A DNA stretch of 64,000 bases. Origin: Molanna angustata (lineage: Eukaryota; Arthropoda; Insecta; Trichoptera; Molannidae). Shown here in pieces: positions 19,914 to 31,064 of this stretch (the stretch's first letter is position 1; each line of letters starts with the position of its first letter). Under the pieces are notes generated by a model, which did not search any database, was not told the DNA's origin, and saw nothing but the letters and a program-made list of their open reading frames with translations. The DNA is taken from assembly GCA_963576475.1 (NCBI GenBank), contig OY754973.1, forward strand, positions 7,703,052-7,767,051, written 5' to 3'. A program made the position numbers and the translations under genes.

Positions 19914-20479
19914 TGAATTGTTTCATGTTCCGATTTAATCTCAATCTTAACAAACCCTTAGGTCCTTGTCCAGACCGTAGCCAATTGATCGTAGGGATAA
20001 TTCACTGTACCGTATGAAGTTTTCTTATACATGTACTTATTACCTCTAAATTAGATTATTCACAAGATTATGTCCTCATACCACTGTGACCAAGTTATTT
20101 TTTTTATTGCAGATATAGGTATTAGAAAACATCTTGAAATTTTTGGTGCCCCCGACCGACCAAGTAAAAACCCTATTTTTGTGTTCTCCCGATTTTTTTA
20201 GAGATCAAGGCAAGTCCTAACAATATGAAGATAAATTATTCAACTAATAACACAATACCACTAGCTTGGTCATTGGTCATGGTTTTATATTTTGTCCATC
20301 ACTCATTGGGGAACAATCGCTGATTTTTACCTATTTTGATAATACTCACTGTTCATATCTCTATTCAAGAGTGGAAAAATAATCTCGTTCAGTATTTCAT
20401 TTTTGTCCGACGCTGCTTGCCATTGGTTCCTAAACTAAGAGCTGAAGGCATCTGGGGAGACTATGTGACGGATTCAAAA

Positions 20480-20985
20480 TAATATATTAGGTGGCATCGA
20501 GAAACTCTGAAGGTCACATCTTAACAGAGAGTGAGAAGAAAGTAGAAACTCTTTCTACTCACTCTCTCTATGACCACGCCCCCCCCCCTGATAGAAGACT
20601 AAGATCACGCAAAAGTTTCCTGACATCAACGCAGCCACTTCCATCTCGCCCTGAGCAGGAAAGGCTCCGTCTATGGCAACAAGAAGCCCCCGATAACTTT
20701 GTCCGCCCTAAGGAGAGTCTTCCCCCGGGCCACAACGTGGAGTGCCGTACGTGGAAGTCACTAAAAAGACTGACGACGGGCGTTGGGAGAACGTTGGATA
20801 ACCGTTGGATACATGGGGCTTCCTGTAACAGGGAATACCAACGACATGTGACTGTGGAGAGCAGCAGACCACCGCACATCTGCCCCTCAAGTCCAGTCAA
20901 CTGAACCACGAACGATCTAATGGTGGGCAATGATTGTGCTATTGACGTTGCTAGGCACTGGCAGAAGATGAGTTGATGACACGAT
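20480..20985 (+). pseudogene. LINE ORF2 C-terminal end, frameshifted
   Basis: The frame 20491-20904 reads RRLRSRKSFLTSTQPLPSRP, EQERLRLWQQ, SLPPGHNVECRTWKSLKRLT, TGVGRT. After a frame change comes CDCGEQQTTAHL, and further on GNDCAIDVARHWQ. This matches the tail of a common insect LINE: the WK.LNRLRTGVGR motif, then a C.CG..QT..HL zinc-finger-like end and DVA.+W. The first Met is not a real start. A minus-strand relative is at 47165-47420. The 3' end is GAAGAAGAAG-rich. Confidence 0.75.
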
Positions 20986-21429
20986 AGAAGAAGAAGAAGA
21001 TATATTTATATGTTTATAATTAAATAATAATAATATTGAACACTTCCTTGCTAATTTACTTGTAAGTGGCTAATTTACTATTTATTTATTTAATTAATTA
21101 AACAGCTCTAAGCCTTTACATAAATAAAATGCTCCACGCAAATGGCGAGCTTTTAACCGAATGGCAAGTTCTTCCAATGTTTTGGACTGTACAATTCACA
21201 ATATTTTTGGGAAATTAAACTAAACTGCTACGTATGGGACACCAACTATTGTGCATTCACTATAATAACTTCTTTCGTGTTTTTATGTTGGTAAGCTTGC
21301 ATAGTTGACAATCTGGCGAATTTAGTCCTACGGATTTGCAAACATTTCAATTACTTTGTTATAGCGAGACCGAGACTGCTTTTATAAAATAATTTTATAA
21401 CTCACGCACGTGAACGCACTATATTAGGA

Positions 21430-21625
21430 TTTGGGTCTATACTATTCTTTCGAAGAAGCGTAGCATTGGGGAGGGTTTGCAGTCTGCTCAAGAAAATCTA
21501 AATACGAATCTTAGAGACCCCGGTTGTATGAAGGTGGATACACAATTCGGAAGATCGTTCCACAGTCGGGCTGCTGTGTTAATAAATGAATTCAAGAAGC
21601 AACTGGTCTGCGCATGTTGGAATCT
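21430..21625 (+). repeat. Interspersed repeat paired with 4935-5160
   Basis: It shares CGAAGAAGCGTAGC, AATTCGGAAGATCGTTCCAC and TTCAAGAAGCAACTGGT with the first copy. One frame gives FGRSFHSRAAVLINEFKKQL, retroelement-like but not assignable. Confidence 0.5.
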
Positions 21626-21859
21626 AGTTTATAATGATATCATTTTTGAGAAGTGCAGAATTAAACGTTGACAGCGATTTGCGGCCACACTCTTGACACT
21701 TGATTATAATTCCAATCTCGAATCTACGTTTATATAACCTACACTTACAATGGAAAATAACGCGGCGGGGATGTTGTTTCTAAATGTAGATTGAGATTGG
21801 TATAGAAATCGAGTGGCAAGGAGTAAAGCCGCTACTCGTTTTTTTATCTCTTGAGTGGA

Positions 21860-22640
21860 CAGTCGGTGTAAATATGTTTGAGAACTAATGGTGTATAACG
21901 AATCTCCCCCGAGAATGTGGCGTCGCTCTCGGCTACGTAGTAAAATATCTCAAGAAAACTAAATTATGGATCCACAATATATCTTCAATTTTGGTTTAAA
22001 ACACTAACCTCGATACCTTCCTTCCTATCTTACATTATTATATACGAAAACTTTAATCCAATAATATGTATATAAAACGTAGTGTGTGTATTTGGTAGCT
22101 GAATCTCCGTGTAGGAATATTGACGAAATAGGTTACTGTTATTATACCAATCACATATTATCTTGTGCCTCTCTTTTTCCCGCTATCTCTATGTATTCTT
22201 TTGCGTGTATTATTTCTATATTCATTGAAAGTTTTGACATTTCTTTCGGTATACCTAAGAAAAGATACAGATAACTGCACGAAATTATATATATTAGAAA
22301 CTTCTGATACACATCATACATTTCCAACAATTCGAGAAAATATGTTTGAAAAGTTATAAAATACAGCATTATTTGAGTCGTATAGTATCAAAGGCAGCTC
22401 CGTTGTTTCAGCCGTATATTTCTAACATACAAATAATCTCAAGTGTACAAACGTTTAAATAGTAAAAAAATAAGCTATTTTGTATGATCAAGTAGTAAAG
22501 ATAATACTTTGTTTCAAATTAATATATGAATAATATGAATATATTATAATTAAAAGCTTTTAAAATAGTTACCTTTAAACTTAAATTAAGATAAGCAGTG
22601 AAGTATCTCACATAAAGAGAGAGCAATAGAAAGGCTCAGT
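21860..22640. other. No recognised feature
   Basis: AT-rich sequence with short frames on both strands (22086-22369) that overlap each other and show no domain. It lies downstream of the minus-strand promoter candidate at 22785-22793, so a second exon could be here, but I found none convincing. Confidence 0.3.
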
Positions 22641-22647
22641 TACTTAC

Positions 22648-22793
22648 ATATATGTATATTTACAATTCATAATTAAATAAATATGTGTAGGTACTTCAAT
22701 ATCTTCTTTCACAACAATTAATGAACAATGTAAGCTTTCACTGTAGATGCTGGTAACTACGATGACATGACAAGTGCTGCCTCGCCTTTTATA
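22648..22793 (-). promoter_or_regulatory. Possible minus-strand promoter and short first exon
   Basis: On the minus strand TATAAAAGG (22793-22785) stands in a locally GC-richer context (CCCCGATGG before, CGAGGCAGCAC after). An insect-style short leader follows, then ATGAATTGTAAATATACATA starting at 22670, and a strong splice donor ATATGTAAGTA (GT at 22647-22646). This layout (TATA box, leader of about 90 nt, a few codons, intron) is common for insect secreted or cuticular protein genes. No following coding exon was found, so the call is speculative. Confidence 0.3.
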
Positions 22794-22989
22794 CCATCGG
22801 GGAGGTAGTTAAATGAGCTGGGTCAATGTCCATGGTGTTTCTCGAACGTTATTCCTTATAAAAGTACCTCTTGTATTTGTATTGTTGTCGATATTCTGGT
22901 AGGTTACTGACCTCGTTATAATGCAAATTACACAACAGCAAGATGTATTGTATCTACTTGCGACGAATGTACCTATTCGCCGCAATTAA

Positions 22990-23949
22990 TTATAGCAATA
23001 GTATTTATAGTTGAAGAATAAGAAACAAACTATAAACCCATAAATCCAAATTATTGAAAATTTTAACACATGTTGGTATGTATGTCAAGATAGGACATTA
23101 TGGAGGTCAGTCCTCTTTTCCAACCCAGAATATGAAAACAGCATGATGGTATGTATGTTTGGAGATTCTTTTCCAACCCAGAATATGAAAACAGCATGAT
23201 GGTATGTATGTTTGGAGATTAAGTATCAAACTATTAAGTCTTCTTAGATAGTGTGTATTGTGTATAGGCGACTGCCATACAATGTGTATGAAGCGATGTC
23301 GTCACTAAATTCAATGTTAATAAAAATTGTTAAAAATATTTGAGATGCACTTCTACAATGTTAGTATTTTTTATAGAAAATTAAATGATCTAGTTGGGGT
23401 GTTTCGGCTTTTTTCGATATTTTAAAAAAAATTGGAAATATAGGCAGTTAAACTCATAAATTTATCATAAAAAAATATTTTTCTTAATAAAAAATATTTG
23501 AGAAACCCTGGAATTTTTTTGAAAAAAAATAATTTGAGATTTTGTATTTGTGTATGTTTGTACCAATTTTTAGCGTTCTAGCTTTCATGGTTTCTGAGAT
23601 ATATGGAAAAATAAACCAAAAATTCAAAAGTTGATAACCCCTGACTGAAACAAAAATTCAAAATTCTATAAATATCTATATATTCTGAAATTTTGGGCTC
23701 GGTAAATTGAGCGGATAAAAATTGAAAAGGGGGGGACGGACACACACAGAGACACACGAAATGTTCTACTCCGAATACTGAGTAAATCCGTATATGAAAC
23801 ATATATGCTGCGAAGCCTCTAAGTTGGTGTTTTGACATCAAAGTTGGAAAAGCCGTGAAAAATATAGACCCTGCATATATGCGTCTTGAATTTAAACTGC
23901 CTTTTCCTTCAAAAGAATTTCATTCTCTTGAACGAATCGACAGTTGGAT
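22990..23949 (+). mobile_element. TIR element family F, copy 2
   Basis: Same orientation as copy 1. It contains TATGTATGTCAAGATAGGA, a 52-bp direct duplication around 23115-23220 (TTCCAACCCAGAATATGAAA), GCGATGTCGTCACTAAATTC and GCTGCGAAGCCTCTAAGTTG, and ends ATCGACAGTTGGATAA. The left end is degenerate. Confidence 0.75.
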
Positions 23950-24543
23950 AATGTTTTAAATTTGTTAAAGTATTATTAGATATGTATGCATTCGGGTCTT
24001 TGCAGTATTGATCAGGTTCCGGTGTGAGAAGACCACACCAGCCCAGAGGGTGCGATAAAATTATGAATGTGAACAGTCCCATGTGCAGTCTACTAGTGGA
24101 AATATTATTGCGAGTGCACAAGGACTCAACTGTATAATATACGTTACAGGTGTAATAAGAGGACCTCATACGTTGTGTGGGGTTTAAGTGCACCCGCTGG
24201 GCTTCGAATTTATCGCGTGTTTCGTGATCATGGATGGAAGTAATCTCTTGAGTACCTATGTAGCCACAATATTATGCGAGGTACACCGATATCCATTATT
24301 TTAATCAACTCTGGCGCTCTTTCATTCAGAAGCACGCCATAAGAAATACAATAATTTTTCAGAGCTCAACCAATGTAAGCAATTGTTAAGAGGATGCACC
24401 TACATAGTTTTTATGTAATGTAAACATTTTTAAATACTAATTGTAAGTGCCATTTGAGGTTAGGAATAGTTTTAGGATCATTGAAATGGTAAGTATGTAT
24501 TAATCATACTGGGAATATATTGATTGAAAATGAAATAATCTTA

Positions 24544-25423
24544 ATTAAAACTATGAAAAAATTTTATATTTAATTTTACGTTCTACTTAAATTTTTTCGC
24601 AAACGCGACTCCCATTCACCGGTATCGCTCTATGATGAGCATCGTCAGAATGGTGAACAATAATGATGAAGACCATCTATATATAGATTCACAAAGAGGA
24701 TAACAACAATAGATATGGAAGGGGGCAATTCTAAGAAAAATTAAATACCCGAAAGACATTAAGGTAAATATGTATGCAGGTATAAAAGGTTCTTTAAATA
24801 CACGTGTTTCCGTTTGAAAAAAGACACTTCGAACTTTGCGACACATTTACTTGAGAGTGAGCATTCGTTTAACTCACAAACTGGGATAAATCTTATACAT
24901 AGTTTAAGAAAAGGTAAGAAATTAGACAAACTTGAAATATTAGAGATAAATAGAGTAAAATGAAACAGCAACGTTCCTTTGATTAACGCACAAATAGATT
25001 TTAATACTTCTCCATTATTATTACCATTAGAATAGTTAATGTCGGGTTTTTCTGTTGGCCATTATTCAATATAATTGCTGTCCTTTTAATACAATATTTG
25101 TATATTCATTCCTTCACTTCAATTTTATTTTTATTATACCTGCATACATATTTACCTTAATGTCTTTCGGGTATTTAATTTTTCTTAGAATTGCCCCTTC
25201 CATATCTATTGTTGTTATCCTCTTTGTGAATCTATATATAGATGGTCTTCATCATTATAGTTCACCATTCTGACGATGCTCATCATAGAGCGATACCGGT
25301 GAAAGGGAGTCGCGTTTGCGAAAAAATTTAAGTAGAACGTAAAATTAAATATAAAATTTTTTCATAGTTTTAATTAATTATGGAGTTCTACCACGAAGTG
25401 ACAGTGTCCAATATTTAAAAAAA
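24544..25423 (+). mobile_element. Penelope-like element remnant with 240-bp inverted arms and 12-bp TSD
   Basis: The left arm 24544-24784 and right arm 25135-25374 are near-identical inverted repeats (ATTAAAACTATGAAAAAATT ... TGTATGCAGGTATA). A 49-nt tail with TGGAGTTCTACCACGAAGTG follows, and GAAATAATCTTA flanks both sides (24532-24543 and 25424-25435). The 350-bp interior holds a coding remnant (24823-25035) resembling the C-terminus that follows GIY-YIG in Penelope-like elements. Inverted terminal pLTRs plus a short tail are known for Penelope-like elements. Confidence 0.75.
24823..25035 (+). pseudogene. Penelope-type C-terminal coding remnant
   Basis: It reads DTSNFATHLLESEHSFNS, INLIHSLRKGKKLDKLEILE, INRVK, one in-frame TGA (24961-24963), then NVPLINAQIDFNTSPLLL and a terminal TAG. 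The pattern S.FA.HL.E..H.., KG.KL..LE.LEI.+ and LN.Q....SPL is the usual end of insect Penelope-type ORFs after the GIY-YIG nuclease. It parallels SLVQHSLTEGHTIDF...REAIEIYKR in the copy at 42898-43587. RT and the nuclease core are missing, so it is dead. Confidence 0.65.
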
Positions 25424-25469
25424 GAAATAATCTTATTTATATATTTATTTGTAACTTATTTTACATATA

Positions 25470-25545
25470 ATTTGTACACTGGCGGAATTATTGCCAAACG
25501 ACAATTTCTTCCAACCAACCAGATTGCTAGATTATTTTGATCTCA
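25470..25545 (-). repeat. LINE 3'-tail motif, copy 2
   Basis: In reverse: TTGGTTGGAAGAAATTGTCG, TTTGGCAATAATTCCGCCAG. Same motif as 7400-7470. Confidence 0.65.
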
Positions 25546-25592
25546 TTTTATAAAATTTATTTCGACTTTATAAAATTGTTTTATAAATGAAT

Positions 25593-26135
25593 TTTTTATC
25601 TCAATAGAGACGAAACGGGAATATTTAATAGGTGAACCGGGAAATCAGACACCTACAGGGCTTACGACCTGTAAACAGCTGGTTTACGTGATCACTTTTT
25701 ACGCTTGCGCAAAATTCACCAATTATGCCTTTATCTTTTTGTACATAATAAAACAAATTTAATGCACACTGGCGGGATTATTGGTATTAGGCGATTTATT
25801 CCAACCAACTAGATCACAAAGTATAACAAAATAATATAAGTACATCAACAAATAAATTATACATTACACGATGATAGATATTAAAAAACAAAAAAAAAAG
25901 ATTGGAGAAAGAAAGTCGGGATTTTATCAATACAAATTTAAAAAAAATTATACAATATATTCCATATTAAATTTTCATTTTTTGAGAATAAGCTGATAAC
26001 GCCATCCCCATATATAGAATGGCGATGAAACTTATTTCTAACGCCATATATAGAGAAAATTGTTGGTTAATAATAAAAGCCAAATGAGGGGACAATGCTT
26101 TCGAATAGATGTCTACCCTGAACTCATTAGCTCAA
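25593..26135 (+). repeat. Interspersed repeat C, copy 2, with a nested LINE tail
   Basis: It starts TCTCAATAGAGACGAAAC and contains CACCTACAGGGCTTACGACC and GGTTTACGTGATCACT. After CACCAATTATGCCTTT it is interrupted by a LINE-tail segment (about 25740-25960, with the motif at 25755-25815 and a poly-A stretch). It resumes with the AACGCCAT and GATGTCTACCCTGAACT blocks. Confidence 0.7.
25755..25815 (-). repeat. LINE 3'-tail motif, copy 3, nested in repeat C
   Basis: In reverse: TTGGTTGGAATAAATCGCC, AATAATCCCGCCAGTG. Confidence 0.6.
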
Positions 26136-26413
26136 TCCCTTGAAAATATATACCATCACAATAATATTCGATTGTTTTTTTTTGTTTGTTATTTCGAGTT
26201 TCTCATTTTTAGTGTATTCTTGTTTGTTTATTAATTTTGTTTCTTATATTACCTTTTGTTAGGGATATCCATTTGAATCCTCTTCTAATCCGTATCCTTA
26301 TCATAGACAAAGTATGCCTACCGGCCTAGCCAAGAAGAAATGTTGTAAAAAAAAAATTACCTACAAGCAGTATATACCCCAGTACAGCGAGTTACCTTCA
26401 TGAGATGACACAG

Positions 26414-26557
26414 TGCACTTCACCTACATATGTTATAAGTTCTCTTTCGTACAGTATTTTCTACATAGTTTCTTCGTCAAGTTCAAAGTTCTTCGTGTGG
26501 TGTATTGTGTCATATGCTTCAAATCCAACTTCATGTATTGGTTCGTCGCGGCTGCCG
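26414..26557 (+). CDS. Exon-like segment of unknown gene (144 nt, phase-symmetric)
   Basis: It is preceded by ACACAG as a possible acceptor (26408-26413) and followed by a perfect donor, GCCG then GTAAGT (26558). Reading HFTYICYKFSFVQYFLHSFF, VKFKVLRVVYCVICFKSNFM, YWFVAAA, it uses many C/G-ending codons (TTC, GTC, AAG), unlike its AT-rich surroundings. The peptide is hydrophobic, perhaps membrane-spanning. It would take one base from the previous exon, the phase left by the exon at 3736. On the minus strand the same DNA also gives a soluble-looking frame (IALTGSRDEPIHEVGFEAYD), so coding direction is not certain. The family is not recognised. Confidence 0.3.
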
Positions 26558-26599
26558 GTAAGTGCAATATTTATCTTCATTCGATTTTGTTCTATGCTC

Positions 26600-29000
26600 A
26601 ACCATTTCATACAGTTCATTTGCTCCAACACCTTTTGTATAAATTACAAATATTATTTGTTATAAACGATGAAATGAAGCCGTGGCGAACAAATATTAAT
26701 ATAAACAAAACAATGGTGCCCTTTTAGGGGTATATGTTTATTGTTTAATTAAAAAGATTATAATAAGAAGGATAAGATTATAATATGTGGCTGTACTACC
26801 TCCAAATATGATATTGCAAAATTCAGTCAGTTCAAAATTAGATTCTCAATTATTTAAAATGATGAAGGGTTTCAAATAAAAATTACTTACATTATCAACA
26901 TTATTATATATTATTTTTATGAACAGTAACATAATTAATTTAACTAATTGAATGATAATTCAGCTGTTTGTGATGTTAAGGGTTGGAATAAATAAAAGTA
27001 CGATAAACGCGACACTGTATTTAATTATACGGCTGACGCATGAATAAAGTTATTTGATTGGTGTGTACGAACGGCGATGATCTGTAGTTCGTCAATCTTC
27101 GAGAACTGTCGAGGCTTTGCATATTGCAGTTATTATTCAGTAGCGAAGCTTCATTCTGTTTATGAGTGTTTTTGTTAAGCATTGGATAATTGTTTGAATA
27201 AAATATTTTTTTTCAATGTTTTAAGCTGTCACTTCTTGATAGAGATCCATAATTTATTTTTTAAATATTAGAATATTAATAAGAACAGTTATCGCAAAAC
27301 AGCTGGAACCCATCACGTGGATGCGCAAATATGTGTTTTTTTATTTGATTGGTATACCTATGTGCAAACCGTTCCCCTCCACCACGAAAAGACTCTGTGT
27401 GATATATTTCCTTGTGTTATACAAAAAGGTTTAATATACCACGGAAATGATTGTGGACTGATTATGATGGAAGGAAGTCGAAGACTCGCCGATATTGTCC
27501 TGAGTTTTTCCAATCTGGTCCCGATGTAAGGAGGTATATATTCACCAAAACAACACTGTTTTCACTGCAATGTTAGACATTTTTAATGACGGACCGTCGA
27601 ATTAAATGCCTCCAAAATTACAGATGCCATAATCACAGAAGAAATATACAACAGAAGCAGCGTATCGTTGCACATTCACCGACCGCTGTGAATGAGTCCA
27701 GGTAAGGAATGAGGAAAATGACAGGAGAGGAAAAATCAAAAATTGCAAGAAGATTCAAAAACCGAAAAACATAGAAAACAAAACAAAAGAAAAAATACAA
27801 AATTAGTTATAACAATATCTAACAGACTCCAAGAAGTTTGGTGGAATTTATATAAAGTATTTTTTTGTTTATTTACTGTCGCTTACCTGACTCATCATTC
27901 TTCAAAGAGCACTGTTTGGGGAATTTGTTCGTTTTCAATCATTATTATCCCATGTTCATAATCCTTTTAAATTAATAGTCCAAGTCCAAGAGACCTCGAC
28001 CGCCAGACTTATTTTTTAAGGACACCAAAGCAGGTTACTATGAACTATTGGATACTATGAACCTTGATGGTGACTTTCACAGATAGCAGCCTTCAAATTA
28101 TGGATAATTGCTGTTTTTTTACATTTCCTACGGAAAACTATTAAAAATCACATCTTCCATATACATACACTTTGGTCGGAGGAAATCCTCCGAAAGAAAC
28201 CTTCGTAGTTCACTTAATAATCTATTCCGAGTAACAGTATAATGTTCACTGCGTCCTGCCGTTTGCCGGGAACGCAACATGTATGGCACACAACGTATTC
28301 TGTCGATAGTATGTACATAGCTAATTGCTTACTTTTCAGTTGAAAATAAATAAGTTTATACATTTTTGCAAGACCGCAAGAACCTCTTCAGAGACTCTTG
28401 ATCTGGCAAAGCCTGGTCTTGGTCTTGCAGCGACTATGCGGTCATGGTCTTGACTGTAAGACTTGCAAGGCTTAATCATCACTAGGACTAGTAATAATGG
28501 ATATTATGAATTGAGAAAAAAATAAAAGTGATGCCTCCCTATTCAGTCCCACGGGAAGTATAATATTTTTTAAAGATGAATTACTCTGGGGGCGAAAACT
28601 CTCGTCGACACAAATGTGTTGGAAAAAAAATATTTGTCTAGAGAATAAATTATTGTCTCTGTGAAGTCAGTAAATACATTTGTGACAAAAATACTGTCCG
28701 CGATTACGGTCTGTCTAATGAGGCAGGCAGAGAGAAGTTTGGAGGAAACTCTTATGATCTTAGAATAGATATTTATTATTATTATGTACCTAGTGCATAG
28801 GTTAACTCTCCATTTTAAGATGCTAAGTTTTTGCTCCATAGGCTCGTCCATGTGTTATTTTAGGAGCAGTCTTTGGTTTTTGTATGTTAAACAGCATATC
28901 TTTTGAAAATTTTATTTTGACAAATTTTTAAATATTTATTTTGATAATTTTTTAATCGATGTATTTTGAATTGGTGAATGCTTGTAAATAGAAAACATGT
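26600..29000. other. No confident feature
   Basis: AT-rich sequence. A plus frame at 27317-27529 and a minus frame at 28570-28851 have no recognisable domains. At 28370-28470 a block of near-repeats of GGTCTTG/GACCGCAAG/AAGACTTGCAAGGC is present. I see no RNA gene or element ends. Confidence 0.3.
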
Positions 29001-29079
29001 AAACTTTAGGATCATGCTGAAAATCAGCTGTTGGTATCTTGTCCTCTCACTTCATATACCTTACTTACTTACTTATACA

Positions 29080-29660
29080 GCCATTTCTGTCCACTGTTGA
29101 AAGTAGGCCTCCCCCATCTTCTTCTTCTTTGTCAGCCATCTCTCCACTGTTGGAAGTAGGCCTCCTCCAATGAACTCCTTCTCTCTCGGTCCTGTGCTTC
29201 CCCCAGCCAACCCTTTCCCGCAACCGGAATAATATCGTCGACCCATCTTTTTTGTGATCACCCTACCGGTCTTTTATTTTCCCACGGTCTCCATTTTAGT
29301 ATTCTGGGTGTCCACCTCTCGGTACCCTGTCTTGCAACATGCCCTGCTTACTGCCATTTCAACTTTGCAACACGGTCTGCTATGTCAACGACTTTTGTTT
29401 GGCGTCTGATTTCTTCATTTCTTATTTTATCCCGGAGGCTCACTTCTTACGTTTGGCATTCCATAGCTCGTTGTATACATTTCAATTTGTATATTGTGTT
29501 GGCAGATAGTGTCATTGTTTCCAATCCATATGTTAGCACTGGGAGGATACATGTTTCAAAGACCTTTCTTTTCAAATTTATCGGAACGTCTTTGTTTTTC
29601 AGGATGTGACCGAGTTTACCGAAGGCCGCTCAACCTAGTCCAATTCGTCTGGGTATCTCT
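29080..29660 (-). pseudogene. RTE-type LINE C-terminal half, copy 1 of a tandem pair
   Basis: With frame corrections the minus strand reads AAFGKLGHILKNKDVPINLK, RKVFETCILPVLTYGLETMT, CIQRAMECQT, stop, SLRDKIRNEEIRRQTKVVDI, ADRVAKLKWQ, stop, AGHVARQGTERWTPRILKW, RWVDDIIPVAGKGWLGEAQD and EEAYFQQW. These are textbook RTE-like end motifs (QRAME, RN..IR..T.V.D...R.AKLKW.WAGHVAR, RRW.DD...AG..W...AQDR, EEAYVQQW). The final EEAYFQQW segment is duplicated at the 3' end. Frame breaks make it non-functional. Confidence 0.85.
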
Positions 29661-30049
29661 GCTAATTGATTATCCTTATATCTCACCATATATCTCTGTC
29701 TGCATCCAATCACCGGCCATTCTTTTTATATCATCAGACCATCGCTTTGGGGGCCTCTCTCTACATCTATTATCTTCGCGAGTTCTCCATTCCACTTATC
29801 CTTTTGTCCACCTCTAGTCTTGAAGTCTAGAAAAGTGTCCCGAAAAAAACCACTTGAGCTTAGCCACTCTTTCGACGACGTCTGTTACTCCTGATCTTCT
29901 ACGTATCTCCTCATTTCTTATTTGGTTTGAGAGATAATATATAGTGTTTTTTTTACACGGAATTTCCTCTCGATCGACTTGGTGAGTGTAAGCGTTTCTG
30001 CTCCGTATGTCAGTACTGGCAGTATGTACACATTGGTACTTCTTCTTTT
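29660..30049 (-). pseudogene. RTE-type LINE C-terminal half, copy 2 upstream of copy 1
   Basis: The minus strand reads LSNQIRNEEIRRRSGVTDVV, ERVAKLKWFFSGHFSRLQD and then, after frame change, GAPKRWSDDIKRMAGDWMQT. This repeats the middle and end motifs of the copy at 29080-29660, so two related fragments lie head to tail. It stops where TIR element F copy 3 begins (30050). Confidence 0.8.
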
Positions 30050-31027
30050 CCAACTGTCGATTTGTTCAGGAGAACTTTGTTCTCTTAACATATCGACAAT
30101 GTATCAAGCCAGAATACGCGAGAATTGTATGGAGAGGTCTACTTTTTTCACGGCTTTTCCAACTTTGAAGTCAAAAAACACCAACTTAGAGGCTTCGCAG
30201 CATATATGTTCCATACACGGATTTACTCAGAATTCGTAGTAGAACATTTCGTGTGTCTGTGTGTCTGTGTGTGTGTGTGTGTCTGTGTGTGTGTCTGTGT
30301 GTGTGTGTCCCCCCCCCTTATAACTTTTGATCCGCTCAATTTACAGAGCCCAAAATTTCAGAATATATAAACAGTTATAGGCCTACAAAACTTTTATACT
30401 CAGAATTTTGAATTTTTGTTTCAGTCAGGGGTTATCAACTTTTGAATTTTTATTTTATTTTTCCATATATCTCAGAAACCATAAAAGCTAGAACGCTGAA
30501 AATTGGTACAAACATAGAAAAATAAAAAATCTCAAATTAATTTTTTCAAAAAAATTCCAGGGTTTCTCAAACATTTTTTATTAAGAAAAATATTTTTTTA
30601 TGATAAATTTATGAGTTTAACTGCCTATATTTCCAAAACTTATACAATTATCGAAAAAAGCCGAAACACCCCAACTAGATAATTTAAGATCTCAATTTTT
30701 TTTAACAATTTTTTTAAAAATTGAATTTAGTGACGACATCGCTTCATACATTTTGTATGGCAGTCGCCTATACACAATACGTAAGAAGACTTAATAGTTT
30801 GATACTTCATCTCCAAACATACATGCCATCATGCTATTTTCATATTCTGGGTAGGAAAAAAGGAACTTCCTCCATAATATCCTATCTTGACATACATACC
30901 TACATAATATATGTTGTATAGAAAACAAAATATCTGAAAATATTCAATAATTTGTATTTATGGGTTTATAGTTTGGTACATATTCTTCAACTATACATAC
31001 TATCGCTATCGACAGTTGGATCTCATG
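30050..31027 (-). mobile_element. TIR element family F, copy 3
   Basis: It runs from CCAACTGTCGATTTGTTCAG to TATCGACAGTTGG with inverted ends and is closely similar to copy 4 (38399-39400). It contains GCTTCGCAGCATATATGTTC, a (GT)n/CTGT-rich microsatellite at about 30250-30310, GGGGTTATCAACTTTTGA and GACGACATCGCTTCATACA. The region before the right end is the hAT target site seen filled in copy 1. Frames across it are not coding. Confidence 0.85.
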
Positions 31028-31064
31028 ATGTCAGGTCTCTTTCTAAAGAAGAACTACGTTAATA

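Noticed and set aside
20568..20930. 120-codon minus-strand frame
   Set aside because: It is the complement of the LINE C-terminal fragment on the plus strand, which has clear family motifs.
24616..25273. Two similar proteins on opposite strands (both with SFGYLIFLRIAP)
   Set aside because: The similarity is due to the inverted arms of one transposable element, not to duplicated genes.
27317..27529. 70-codon frame starting MDAQICVFLF
   Set aside because: No recognisable domain or splice context; not distinguishable from chance.
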